Shown here one piece after another: positions 27,843-39,190 of a stretch of 64,000 nucleotides of DNA. How positions within the stretch are numbered: the first letter of the stretch is position 1; the number at the start of each line of letters is the position of its first letter. The DNA is from Pycnopodia helianthoides (taxonomy: Eukaryota; Echinodermata; Asteroidea; Forcipulatida; Asteriidae). Under the pieces are notes generated by a model, which worked only from the letters and a program-made list of their open reading frames with translations, had not been told where the DNA came from and did not search any database. The position numbers were made by a program, and so were the translations under genes. Location: NCBI GenBank assembly GCA_032158295.1, contig CM063247.1, positions 11,641,899 through 11,705,898 on the forward strand, in the 5' to 3' direction.

Positions 27843-29415
27843 AATTACAGTCTTCGTTTCATTATCTTATGTACATTAATGTCCGTGTATTATATTGTGT
27901 ATGTTTACAGTTCATGTTTATACCGTACAGTAAGTAGTCTGGTGGTTGTCTGCTCGTTCACAAACACCAACTTATCTGGAAGTAGAATGGCGAACGTGCT
28001 GTGTGACTCGTTGCTAATGGTAACCAGTTAAACATATTTTCAGCAACACTTTGACCCAGCTGTTGGAAACGAAGCCAGGGTGCATGTCTGTATGGAGTAG
28101 CAGGAACCATTGTATGGAGTAGCAGGAACCCAACATGTTTCTGCGTACATTTTGTGTAATATTTCACAATGAAAAACAAATTCAGAGAAGCAATACAACA
28201 AATTATGCCTGGTCTTAGACGTTACTGGTACTACCTGTTATAAAACTTTATAGGTATTTGTAGTAGGACCTTCCTTCCGTACGTACTTGAACATGTCGCC
28301 AAATGTTATAACAACAAATGGTCCAGGGTACACGTAGATTACGTATCTAGCAACTGCAACATTGGTGGAATAAAGTGCAAATATTTATCTAGACTCGGAT
28401 ACATGACTCGAAGTTATGCATGTCTTGTCATCAGGAAAACATCGCTCAAAATTACGATGTAATAATTAACCCACTAGAATTAATCATCAACGGGGAAAAG
28501 CGAAAACAACGCCAGTACTCGTTTTCAACAAAAGATTTCCCGAAAATGGAATGATCTATCTTTCTCGCAAATGAACAGGCACGTCAATCCCTTTGTCAAA
28601 AAGACTGTTTCATAATTAAAGAGCTTTATAATTAGTAACATTTTTTAAAATTCTTGTCATATTTGAAAATCGACACATTTCAACGTTTCTGATTGCACTC
28701 AGTTCGCATGTGCACAATGAACACAAATTCCTAGCTAACCTGTAAAATACGCTTAATGTTCAATAAATCTTGCGTTTAATAAATTGCTGATTTTTCTGCT
28801 TCTGTAAGCGCCAATTTGTTCGCTTACAGTAAACAAAGCCATGCAATTTGGCCCTGGTACAACCAGCTATGAATGACTTGAGAAACAAAAAGCAATTTCG
28901 AAAACTTCGAGAAACAAAGATTTTGTTGTAGTGTGAAAACTAATGAACGCAGACTACAATTTATCTTAAAAAAGCTCGTTTAAACCAGACAGCTGCCGAC
29001 GTCAAACGTTGTATGCGATGCGTCAGTCATAAGAATTAGACGATGACTTGGCTTTGAATCCCGGCTGAATCTGATGAAATGACCTTATTTATTTATATAT
29101 TTTAAATCTCCGAACATAAGTTCATACTTTTATATACATGTAAAATTGTCCGGGTCAAGACAAAAGTATAAAAACACCCTGTGATCATAGATGACAGACC
29201 CAATAAAACACCTACTATCAAGATATAAAAATAAAAAGGGTTTTTAATAGAGCTTATAAATGGGTAACTTTTAGAAGTGTTAGCATGCGTATAGACCCTG
29301 CTGACTGACGTCACATACAGCAACGCGGGAGGTCCACCATGCGGGAGTACTATGCACGTACGTGTTCGTACACTTCGTGTGTGCGTGAGGTACTCCAGCA
29401 TGGCGAGTGATACTA
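27843..29415. other. Upstream flank of CAP copy 1 and junction of the tandem units
   Basis: No coding exon seen. The first 200 bases next to the CAP start codon are strongly conserved with 35627-35830, so they probably contain the promoter. A clear TATA box was not recognised. The duplication junction is at about 28702. Confidence 0.4.
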
Positions 29416-29946
29416 TGGGTGCGTTCGATTAGCTTCCCGGGTCGACCCCGGTGTGCTCATCCTGGTGAGCCCCTGACATGAGCTAATCGAACGCCAACTT
29501 CCCCCAGCATTCACACCAATGCATCTTGGGACAGCCGACCCGGAACTACTTTTATTTTGTGCATTACGTCCGTGGATTCACGAAAAGATCGTAAAATAAT
29601 TATTATTGAAGTAAAACTGCAATGTCAAATTATTTTACAAGCCCTCGTTGATACAAAATTATCCGTCTTTGAATATAAAAATACTACTGCTGACAAAGTC
29701 GCTGTTTAAAGGGTGAAAATGTGTGTCAAAATTCCTGAAAGTGCCCCGCGGAATTACAAACAAAATGGTGTCCATTTAGAAAGTTTTTCGTCGTGACGTC
29801 ATGCACCTCGGTCAGCTCCAAGTGACCCGCTCCACAAGCAGGGCACTTGGGGCTGACCCGGTAGAGCCCCGAGAATGACGTCAAAGCTATTCGAACGCAC
29901 CGGGGGAGACCTGGGTCGACCCGGGGAAGCTAATCGAACGCACCCA
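29416..29946. mobile_element. 531-bp inverted-repeat element, only in unit 2
   Basis: The left end TGGGTGCGTTCGATTAGCTT is matched by the right end AAGCTAATCGAACGCACCCA. GTCGACCC words extend both arms. Unit 1 has GAGTGATACAATAGACCG without it. Target duplication looks like about 3 bp (CTA/TTA), which would suit a Harbinger-like element. No transposase. Confidence 0.75.
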
Positions 29947-29947
29947 T

Positions 29948-30157
29948 TAGACCGATCCATTAAGCCCCACCCCCTTAACATATTGACCAATCACAGCATT
30001 GGCTGCATCAACATTGCACACGACACGTGGGCAGCACATGTTCATGCACATGTGTACTTTTCTAAGTACGTCGGACTTATGTCGGACTTTCGGTGGCGTA
30101 GCCAAGGTTGTGATTGGTCAACACGTAGGGGGCGGAGCTTAATGGATCGGTCTATAC
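29948..30157. mobile_element. MITE with TAGACCGATCCATTAAGCCC ends (unit 2 copy)
   Basis: The paralogue of the element at 20206-20459, somewhat shorter inside, with the same terminal inverted repeats. It lies just downstream of the stop codon of CAP copy 2, so it may fall in the 3' UTR. Confidence 0.75.
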
Positions 30158-30177
30158 GGAGCTGGGTCTCAATGTAA

Positions 30178-30814
30178 TCATATGATGTAAGTTCCAGGCG
30201 CCAGGTTTTTAGTTTTGGAAGCTTTGATTAATTTCCTGCTGCTGTTTGTTCTCAGCTCGTCTACCTCCCGCTGGTCTCTCTTGTGTAGATCGCATCCCTG
30301 GCAGTTATGCACTAAACACACGCCATGGGAAGAGTCCTCTCGTTTAGCTTTAATTTTGACCTGAACTGCAACGTCGTTGGTTTCCAGTAGATCGTGTTCG
30401 ATAGAAGTCGAACGATCAACGGTTGTTGGTTCCGGGTCCGTGTTGGTACACATCTCCCGATACTCTGCATCAACTTGTGTCTCGGCATTAATACAGTCTA
30501 GATCTACACTGGTACCCGCGGTTGTTGGTTCCGGGTCCGTGTTGGTACACATCTCCCGATACTCAACATCACATGTAACTGGTGTCGCGGCATGTACCAA
30601 CAAAGGAATATTTGCATCGGGCGAGTCTAAAACTAAAGGATTTTCTTCTTCCTCCAAGTCTGAACTTCCCGATGCATCTCCCCCGTCAGATGTCCAGGTC
30701 CCTTCCTCCGGTATGATGCTAGTATTCCTGCAGCACTTGAATCTGCATGCCACGCAGCAGAATAACCTGCCTCTTGTTTCGCTCGTTCCGGAGCTTCCAC
30801 TTCCTGTAAAGGAA
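30178..30814 (-). CDS. Exon 7 of CAP copy 2: cytoplasmic tail with two YREM motifs
   Basis: Same acceptor logic as copy 1 (CCTGTAATAG used). Tyrosines are at about residues 437 and 470. One 33-residue repeat unit fewer is present, while an acidic insert precedes the repeats. The C-terminal 60 residues are nearly identical to copy 1 (HGVCLVHNCQGCDLHKRDQR, KNLAPGTYII). Confidence 0.8.
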
Positions 30815-33800
30815 CTATTACAGGATACAAAATATGAAGATTATTTAAACCCGCCTATACTAATATAGGAAAACAATATTATGATATTTTGTATACTTGA
30901 TTTGATAATGATTTCGAGTAAAGATAACTGGAAGTAGTTCCATGATAATTTGTCCATACCCGACTATGCAAACTTGCCAAACATGTTCCTTCTCCGGCTT
31001 TGGGCCTACAATCCCGGCCATATCTCGTTGGGCCCCCCTGCCCCCTTTCAATGTTGAATCACATTGTTGCACGGTCTTGTGCGTTGCAGACAACATTGAG
31101 CGGGGGGACGGGGGACGGGGGAGAGAATGTTTATTGTGAGACAGGGAATGGTTATTGTATGGTTATTGTAACGTTATAGGAACGGGTGGCCGAAGCATTT
31201 TGGCCGGGATTGTAGGTTTAAAGCTGTGTGCTTCATACACGCTGGTCGAGACTGCGTAACCCGGTCCTTGGTTTCAGGACTGCAAACTATAGTCTTTGTA
31301 ACAGCATGCACACCACCCTCCCCAAGCGGAGGACAAGCCACACCCTTACCTTGAATCTTCGCCTGTGGTAAGGCACCCCAGGCGACGCCCACCACATGCG
31401 GAGTCGCGATCCCTGCAGCACGTGCACCTGTTTTGACATATTGGTGCCAGTAGGCAGATAATCACAATCAGAAAGCCGATAAATACAACCCCGATTAGGA
31501 CACCAACGGCGATCCACATTGTTACATCTGATGGGGAAAAATACACAAGTTTTCATTCACTCCTCAATCCCTGACAAACTGAGCGACTGTTTTATAAAAG
31601 CACTGCATGAAGTGACCAATAATAGGCAACCCTCATAATAATAAATAATAATAATGTCTTCTTATATATAGTTCGCATATCTGTCACTCAGTGACACTCC
31701 AGGCGCTTTAACATTCAGTATTTTTCTGCAAGGTATTTTGGAGCTACGTTTTGAAGTATTAGACCTGTTCCTTTACATAGCACCAAGTAATGGTTTACAA
31801 GGTGCTGTGGCGCAATATGCTGTCAATCAAACCAGGAACACCGGGGCAAACCCCTTCTCTTTTCGAAAAGTGCACTTGGTTCTTTTACGTGCATTACACA
31901 ACACACGGGACCAACGACTTTACGTCCCATTTGAAGGACGCAGCAATAATGGTTAGGTGTCTTGCTGAAGGACACAAGTGTCACGATCGGGACTCGAACC
32001 CACACTCTGCTGAACAGAAACACCAGAGCTTGGGTCCGGTGCTCTTATCCGCTCGGCCACGACACGCCACATGTGACTCATGTGAGTCGGATCCAGGACT
32101 GACCCGTGTCCCCGAGAGTAGATGCCCACTCCTACCGTCCACTATTATCCTGACCTCATGCTGCCCATCTAATAAGTTCCTAAGAAACTCATTTGAGAAG
32201 AAGACAGACATCTTACCAAGAATACTGCAAGTATTCAGTGCACTCGTGGTACCATCCGTGGTATCCCGCCTTTGGCGCTCCAATTGAGACCCATCGGCGA
32301 GAGGAACTGCAGCGGAATTCTCGTCAGTTGATTCGCTGTCCATGTTTTTAGAGACGCAGTTTGTTCCCACAGAATCGTACTTCCTTTTGTTGCCCGATGG
32401 TCCTTTGAAAAGATGAAAACAGTTCATTTCAGTTTGGACAACGAGCAATCGAAGAAAACAGCTTCTACACTTTTTAACACACCGCTGTCCTTCAAAATTT
32501 CAGAGTGTCTTCAACTATAGTTTAAACACAAAATTATTGATGCTTTGAACTTGATGATTACACTGTCCTTAGAGTGTTTTAGGTCCTTTTTTTCGTCACA
32601 TTAAATTGAGCTTGGTGCGCGCCGTGCAGTTGCAACTTGTGTGTCAGTTCTTGAAAGCGTAAGTTTGTCACTTTTTGTACAACTCGTGAAGGTTTGAAAT
32701 TTCTCGAAATTGAAAAATATTGTATATTAAAAAATCTTTAAAAAACCTGAAACCTTAAAACATAAAGAAATTGTAGGGTGTGGCCGTTTTCAACCTTTTT
32801 ACACGAACAGGCTGACAAAGGCAAAACAAATACCTATAGCAATTATCACAGACCTGTAAAAGGGACTCAATACTTACTGCATAGTCCGCTGTCACACCAC
32901 TCCAAGGCACCGCACTGGGAACAAGGTTTGCCGGCCGCATACGGCGACTGATGTGACTTGTAATTTCTTCATATTAAGAGAAAGTTGATAAGGGAAAAGC
33001 ATTTGTAGTATTTTGTTTTTAAACATAAACGAGATTCCTAAGAGAATATTTAACTTTACATAGGAATAACTTTTTTTGTATCTGATTTTGTTACCATGAA
33101 TAACTTATACAAAACAATTATTAGTGGCCTGACTTTGCGACCCAAGCAGAGTCTTTCCCATAAGACTAACTTTGAGAAAGACTTAAAGGAACATTACAGA
33201 ATTGGTAAGAAAAAAACTTGTAAAATATACTTTTTGATCACAGATTAACATAAAACTTACACGGTCTAATGATGATGATAGTAGAAAACATCCCTTGAAA
33301 TATTTCTGTCTGAAATGCCATATTTGATGAGAAATGAATAAACTAATTTTCCAATTGGAGTTTATCGCTCAGTGAGCGTTTTATTCATTTGTTGAATCTA
33401 TATGATTTCATGCAATTGTGTAATCGGTTTTTCACTATTTTCTCGTGACCAAGATGGCCGATCGATCTCAAACTTCTACAGGTTTGTCAGTTTATGTATA
33501 TGATGGATTACATGAAGTGCTTACACTGCCAGCAACTGATTGTTAGCAAAACCAATTCCGTAATGTTCCTTTAACCAGCGTATTAATTTTTCCTTGCATT
33601 TATACCAAAAGTTATGTTGGTTGGTAAACAGCTTTCATAACTGAATAAGTTGAATAACTCTTCTCACCTTGCTCCATAGTAACACACAACAATGACGCCA
33701 TCATTGCAATGAGACAAGCCACACCCAACTTCATGCGCAGAGGCAGAAACTATCTATTAAATAAATACAACAAAAACCGGAGTTTTAATACAAAAAATAA

Positions 33801-35626
33801 AATAAATAAAAATGAGTCAAAAATTGCATTTGAACAAGTATGGTGTAACAATGTGTTGCTTAACCAGCTTGACAAATTAATCCTATAGCTTGATAATGTT
33901 GGCATTATTCTAGAGAACGTTGATGTTATTCCTTTTAGTCCTGAGCCCCTTTAAAATCGCTGCCATCTTCCATTGAACCAATACGCCACAGTTGTTAACA
34001 AACCCAGAGCTGTGTATTGAGTGAGTTGCAACATGGAGGGACCAGATTTTTTGGTCACGTGGTTGCTGAACGCCATTTTCGGTCCACACGCGAACGTGTC
34101 TGCAGCACGCCCAAAGTTTTCGCTACATCCGGCTCCATACATTGTGTGTAGTTTGTCAAAAAATCACCCGTTTCATCGTTAAAAAGCATTTCTTATGACA
34201 GAAACTTTACTTCCGAAAAGCCAAATCTAATTATTCATCGTTTACATAAATCGTCCTTCAAAAACTAGCTCAATGCTATTCCTATGAGCTTTTGGTAACA
34301 GTAGAAGCCAGTTTTTTTGAAGTGGGCGTGGGGAATTACGTCACACATTAAAAGCAGGATACGTACCGTGAGGTAGTTTTTGCAGCCGTTAGCTCGATAG
34401 CACGCCCTCGTCTTGAAGTTGTAACCGTTTCCCTCCTTTAGCCAAGACGAAAGGGCGTCCTCTATCGTGCCATCCCTTCCTCCTAACCAGATGTTTTGGA
34501 GTATCTGACCGCTGTAAGTGAGGGGGTCGAGTGTTAGGGGGAGACCGTACCCCATGATGCAATGACGAGACCAGAGCTCCGCGAGACGGGCTAAATTAGA
34601 ACTCCATCCCTGAGAGGAAAATCTTATATTATTACTTATCCAACTGCGCAGGCCATCAAGATCAATTCCAAAATATTGTATAACAAATTGTAGGATAAGG
34701 CAGGGCAGGGCAAGGTAGGGCTTGTGGCGGCAAGGTATATGGCTTGGGGCAGGGCATGACACGGTAAGACAATGCAGGACAGGACAGGGCAGGGCATCAG
34801 GGCAAGACATGGCTTGTGGCGGCAAGGTAAAGGGCTTGGGGCAGGGCATGGCATGGTAAGACAATGCAGGGCAGGGCAAGACAGGGCTTGTGGCGGCAAG
34901 GTATAGGGCTTGGGGCAGGGCACGGCATGGTAAGACAGGGTAGGCAGGGCTTGGGGCAGGGCATGGGGTATACGACTCGGGAGTAACATGAGTTTATGGT
35001 CTCGGACTAAGCTTGGATAAATGTCAGTACTTTCGTTGGTTTGACAGATTGAGGTATGAACTGAGGTTATGAATTAACAATTTCTGGTACACTAGAGTCA
35101 ACCTACTGCCGAGATCAATCAGTGGGTATGTAATAAATATTGACATCACATGGACTTCGCTGGCAGCTTGGCTTACCGTACTCCAAACCACACACGATAA
35201 TATTGAAACTCAACCTCAGCATAGAGCAATTGGTCCCCATAGAAAACACTACTAGTCTTGGCCCTTTTGGAAACAACGGTTTGGGCTCTGGCTTTACAGG
35301 CTCCGTCAATCATTTTGAAAAACAGGCCATATGATAGGCCAACTCAAACTCACCAATTTGGGCATATTTGAAGCCGGTGGGTCCACGTCCCGTCTCAGTA
35401 CATTGTGTAATCTCAGAGTATCCTTGTCCTTCATGGAATCTCCAGCACCACGCGAGTAAATAATCCCGGCCCCGTTCATTGATAATTCAGGCACGGTGGA
35501 CGACCTGGGCTCCTGGGTCGGCTTGCTACTGTTCACCGTCAGTTTCTGAACAGACATGCTGTTGAATAATGCAGCGTAAGACAGTAGCAACAACCCTGCC
35601 AAATGGATCCGAAATACAGTCGTCAT
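30178..35626 (-). CDS. Transmembrane CAP-domain protein, copy 2 (seven exons, about 563 aa)
   Basis: Exons in transcript order: 35626-35354, 34609-34367, 33753-33668, 32966-32878, 32402-32217, 31527-31350, 30814-30178 (TGA). The structure is the same as copy 1, with identical lengths except exon 6 (178 nt) and exon 7 (637 nt). All joins stay in frame, so this copy also looks functional. Differences from copy 1: GARNYKSHQSPYAAG, nearer the usual CAP GNY motif; GCKNYLT in place of GCNNYLT; a membrane segment starting DVTMWIAVGVLIGVVFIGF; an extra acidic stretch (SSDLEEEENPLVLDS) in the tail; and two rather than three tail repeats. Introns have gained a SINE and a TTAA element since duplication. 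It presumably has a related or partly redundant role at the cell surface. Confidence 0.85.
31007..31217. repeat. Fold-back insertion in the last intron of CAP copy 2
   Basis: CCTACAATCCCGGCCATATC and GGCCGGGATTGTAGGTTT are inverted ends around a G-rich centre. Copy 1 lacks the insert. Confidence 0.55.
31637..32072 (-). mobile_element. Full-length tRNA-derived SINE in CAP gene copy 2, absent from copy 1
   Basis: The minus strand carries the same head (GTCGTGGCCGAGCGGATAAG) and body as the 54539 copy. The (ATT)n tail lies at the left edge. It interrupts the intron between exons 5 and 6. Copy 1 has a continuous CCCTCATGTGAATCGGATCC there, while copy 2 repeats a CTCAT-like word at both edges, consistent with a short target duplication. 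Confidence 0.78.
33183..33574. mobile_element. TTAA-flanked palindromic MITE, family A, only in duplication unit 2
   Basis: Starts TTAAAGGAACATTACAGAAT and ends CCGTAATGTTCCTTTAA. It lies in the intron between exons 3 and 4 of CAP gene copy 2. The matching intron of copy 1 (around 25100) lacks it, so insertion followed the duplication. Confidence 0.78.
34690..34975. repeat. Minisatellite in intron 1 of CAP copy 2
   Basis: A degenerate relative of the array at 26815, with GGGCTTGGGGCAGGGCATGG and GGCTTGTGGCGGCAAGGTAT words. The longer mixed unit implies the arrays diverged after duplication. Confidence 0.8.
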
Positions 35627-36048
35627 AATTACAGTCTTCGCTACAATATCCTATGTTTGCAGTTGATGTATATACATTAATGTCCGTGTATAACATTGTG
35701 TATGTTTACAGTTCATGTTTATACCGTACAGTAAGTAGTCTGGTGGTTGTCTGCTCGTTCACAAACACCAACTTATCTGGAAGTAGAACGGCGAACGCGC
35801 TGTGTGACTCGTTGCTACTAGTAACCAGTTATACTTTTTTTTCAGCAAAAATTTGACTCTTTTCAGCTGTTTGAAATGAAGCCAAGGTATACGTGCATGT
35901 CTGTATGGAGTAGCAGGAACTATTGATGTTTATCTATTATATGTGGATAATAAAGTTTGCAGTTTGTTTGGAACTAGATTCAAAGAGTTTCCCCATGGTT
36001 GGTTAATTCCCCGACAAGCTTATTGAAATCGAGTCACAGTGTGATGAT
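35627..36048. other. Upstream flank of CAP copy 2
   Basis: Matches the flank of copy 1 closely (for example GTCTGGTGGTTGTCTGCTCG in both) up to about 35930, then differs. It likely holds the promoter and 5' UTR. No other gene visible. Confidence 0.4.
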
Positions 36049-36543
36049 TTAAAGGCACTGGACACTATTGGTAGTTACTCAAAATAGGATAAAAACTTAC
36101 TTGGTAACGAGCAACGGAGAGCTGTTGATAGACTTAAACGTTGTGAGAAACGGCTCCCTCTGAAGTAACGTAGTTTTTGAGAAAGAAGTAATTTCTCAGT
36201 AAATATTTGAATTGATTTTAATCAAGCATCTGAAAGCACACAACTTCGTGTGACAAGGGTGTTTTTTCTTCAATTATTATCTCGCAACTTCGACGACCAA
36301 TTGAGTTCAAATTTTCACAGGTTTGTTATTTTGTGCATATGTTGAGATACACGCGTGAGGTCTCAAAATCAATACAAATATTTTACTGAGAAACTACTTC
36401 TTTCTCAAAAACTACATTACTTCAGAGGGAGCCGTTTCTCACAATGTTTTATACTATCAACAGCTCTCCATTGCTCGTTACCAAGTAAGTTTTTATGCTA
36501 ACAATTATTTTGAGTAATTACCAATACTGTCCAGTGCCATTAA
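36049..36543. mobile_element. TTAA-flanked palindromic MITE, family C, only in duplication unit 2
   Basis: Ends are TTAAAGGCACTGGACACTAT and ACTGTCCAGTGCCATTAA. The two halves are long inverted copies of each other (CGGCTCCCTCTGAAGTAACG and its complement). Unit 1 lacks it at the matching place downstream of 28100. Confidence 0.75.
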
Positions 36544-37474
36544 CCAAGAAAAACGTTGCGGGAACCTTTTTTTTCCATTGTGTAAAAGTCCCCACAAAGG
36601 TGTATGTACCTACCCCAAATTGATGTGTACATTTTGTGTAATATTTCTCAATAAGTAACAAATATACATATAAGAAGCAATACAGCAGATGATTCCTTAC
36701 TAGTACTACCTGTTATCAAACTCGATAGGTAGTGAACTTGTAGTAGGACCTTCCTTCCGTACGTACTTGAACCTGTCGCCAAATGTTATAACAACAAATG
36801 GTCCAGGGTTCACGTAGATTACGTATCTAGCAACTGCAACATTGGTGGAATAAAGTGCAAATATTTATCTAGACTCGGATACATGACTCGAAGTCATCAG
36901 GAAAACATCTCTCAAAATTACGATGTAATAATTAACCCACTAGAATTAGTCATGAACGGGGAAAAGCGAAAACAACGCCAACAGATTTCCCGAAAATGAA
37001 CAAGCACGTCATACTCAATCCCTTTGTCAAAAGACTGTCTTCTTAATTAAAGAACTTTATAATTAGTAACATTCTTATTTATTCTTGTCATATTTGAAAA
37101 TCGAGACATTTCAGCGTTTCTGATTGCACTCATAAAGCCAAGCAAAAACATACAAAATATATAAATAAATAAACGCCGTGTTTTTGTATGACAATTTGTT
37201 TGAGTGTCAGTCGTTCCTGTTGTATTATTATTTTATTCACAACAGCGTTGTCACATAAAAGGGCCACAACGAAAGTGATACACTCCCTCATGTTGTTAAA
37301 TTTACCCCCACATAGCACCTGGCAGACATAAAATACATACATCCATTGCTGTGATGGTCACGTGACCACCGATAAATTAATTAACCGACTCCACATTGTC
37401 TCCGAGGCTTGGATAGGATGTGACCCCTGGACACGTTGTGCGCGACAGACGACGTATCGATTCCACCCCGAACC

Positions 37475-37510
37475 ATGGATAGATTACAGATCAGTGGCAA
37501 ATTTATAGCC
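37475..37510 (+). CDS. Possible orphan first exon, MDRLQISGKFIA
   Basis: An ATG in good context (CGAACCATGG) opens 12 codons that end exactly at a consensus donor GCC|GTAAGT, phase 0. The region just upstream is not an obvious repeat, and it lies just outside the duplication. No convincing second exon was found within the window, so the gene would have to continue through a long intron. It could be chance. Confidence 0.25.
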
Positions 37511-37958
37511 GTAAGTGCGAAAACTTCTCCAGGGGCCGTGTTACTCTAAAAACAACAAATCAACGGGCCGGGCACACGTTAATCTGTTCGACTTCGTCCT
37601 GTCACGGTAGACTGGAAGGCAACATTTTCCAACTTGATTAATTTAAGTTGATACAAAAATAAAATGAGCAAGTCGAGCATTGTATTGACACCAAACCGAA
37701 ACGACAGCTTCGCTTTTTGCCGAAAGGAAAATGCGAAACCGAGTGTTTCTTGTTTCACGTCTGTGTTAAGATAATACACGACGTTGGTTATGTTTGATGA
37801 AACTTCAGTGATTGATGTGCACGTATTCGTGCTTTGAATCTTGATTAAGAACACCATTGGTAATGTGCACAAAACTAGACTTTGATGAGTGTGGGCGTAC
37901 TACGATCTTTGAATCAAGATAAAGTACTACGTTCGTACAATTGTGTGTGCGATAATGC

Positions 37959-38190
37959 TTAAAGGCAGGGTATACTTTTGGTAATTATCAAAGACCAGTC
38001 TCCTCACTAACAGTGTACCCATAGAGAAAGGACACAATATGGTGTAAAACAACAAACCTGTGAACATGTGGGCTCAATTGGTCATCAAAGTTGCAAGAAA
38101 ATAACGAAAGAAAAAACACCCTTGCCACATGGAGTTGTGTGTTTTCAGATGCCTTGAGTATTTTTGAATAATTAGCAATTAGCCCATCGT
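37959..38190. mobile_element. Truncated TTAA-type element
   Basis: The left end TTAAAGGCAGGGTATACTTT is followed by family-like text (GGCTCAATTGGTCATCAAAG, CCACATGGAGTTGTGTGTTT). The right end is not recognisable. Confidence 0.45.
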
Positions 38191-38634
38191 TATTTAATGG
38201 GAAGTTTATGTGGTGTACCCTTACACCACAGCTCTCTTATCTGGCAGGCGTGCGCCCTCTCGTGATAGTCTTTCTCTTCCCATCACGAACATGGTTTTTA
38301 AACGATCAACGAAAATAATGACAAGAAACCCTTTAAATCAAATGGAAGGTTGAAATACTTATGATAGATTGTTAGGTGCAAAGCTTAGCCTACTAAACAT
38401 GTTTAATGTAATATCTTAGCATTTGGCATAAAACATTTCACTACAGGTGATGGGGGCTCATATTATAATAGTTATGAAAAATAAGAATGTGCTGTTTGAA
38501 ACTTAAGTAATGTTACGGAGCAAATTGGAACGTTAGTTTTTAGTATAATTTTTTTTTCTCGTAATGCGATTATTGCACCTTTTTGCTGCGGGATCCGCTG
38601 CTAAATTCCAGGACTCTAACTCACATCTTCTTCG

Positions 38635-38715
38635 TCCAGGCACGCTCGGTGGTCTGTGGTTAGGACATCTACTCTAGAATGTGGGGGTCATGGGTTCGAA
38701 TCCCACCGAGTAGTA
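38635..38715 (+). other. tRNA-like sequence, probably a SINE head or pseudogene
   Basis: CTCGGTG at the start can pair with CACCGAG at the end, and GGGTTCGAATCCC makes a T-arm. The D and anticodon arms are weak, so a functional tRNA gene is not supported. Confidence 0.3.
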
Positions 38716-38790
38716 TTTACAAAATATTCCGGGTTTAGAATTCAGCCGGATCCGGGTCCCGCGGGGCCTGACCAATGATAGTCAGTATAA

Positions 38791-38958
38791 CCTGGGGTCG
38801 ACTTCACAAAACTCTTCCTAACTTAGGACTAGTCCTAGTCAATGCTAAGAGATAGGACTAGTCCTAAGTACTGGTCCTAACTTAGGACTAGTCCTATCTC
38901 TTAGCATTGCCTAAGACTAGTCCTAAGTTAGGAAGAGTTTTGTGAAATCGACCCCAGG
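38791..38958. repeat. Fold-back element, GACTTCACAAAACTCTTCC type
   Basis: The left end GGGGTCGACTTCACAAAACT and right end AGTTTTGTGAAATCGACCCC are inverted repeats. CTTAGGACTAGTCCTA palindromes occur inside. Confidence 0.7.
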
Positions 38959-38959
38959 A

Positions 38960-39190
38960 ATCTGTGTCTAGATGACCCGGAAAAGGGTCCAAATGACGCA
39001 GAATCCAACTACCCTATAGTTGAAAACCATTTTCCGGGTCAGCCTGACTTGCAAAAAGGTCAGGGCCCAATTTCATGGCTCTGCTTACCACGGAATTCTG
39101 CGCTTACGGAGCCCTTGTAGCATTATAGTTCTATGATACGTAAGCGCAGAAATCCGCGGTAAGCAGAACCATGAAATTGTGCCCCAGGTC
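38960..39190. repeat. Composite repeat: GACGCAGAATCC block plus a fold-back
   Basis: The text AAATGACGCAGAATCC and CCGGGTCAGCC is followed by a fold-back with ends GCCCAATTTCATGGCTCTGC and CAGAACCATGAAATTGTGCC. The same two-part arrangement recurs at 40400-40757. Confidence 0.6.

Larger units (their letters stand above)
19493..28701. repeat. Segmental duplication, unit 1 (holds CAP gene copy 1)
   Basis: Begins GCATGTGCACAGTGAAC and ends GTTTCTGATTGCACTCA. It is collinear with 28706-37132 across exons, introns and flanks, apart from element insertions. Only about four bases (GTTC) separate the units, so this is a direct tandem duplication. Confidence 0.8.
28706..37132. repeat. Segmental duplication, unit 2 (holds CAP gene copy 2)
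   Basis: Begins GCATGTGCACAATGAACAC, matching the start of unit 1, and ends at CGTTTCTGATTGCACTCA, after which the sequence becomes unrelated. The same end sequence closes unit 1. Confidence 0.8.

Noticed and set aside
31790..32287. 165-codon plus-strand frame
   Set aside because: It runs across a SINE and the antisense of CAP exon 5.
34636..34989. Similar Pro/Cys-rich frames in unit 2
   Set aside because: They result from the paralogous minisatellite in intron 1 of CAP copy 2.
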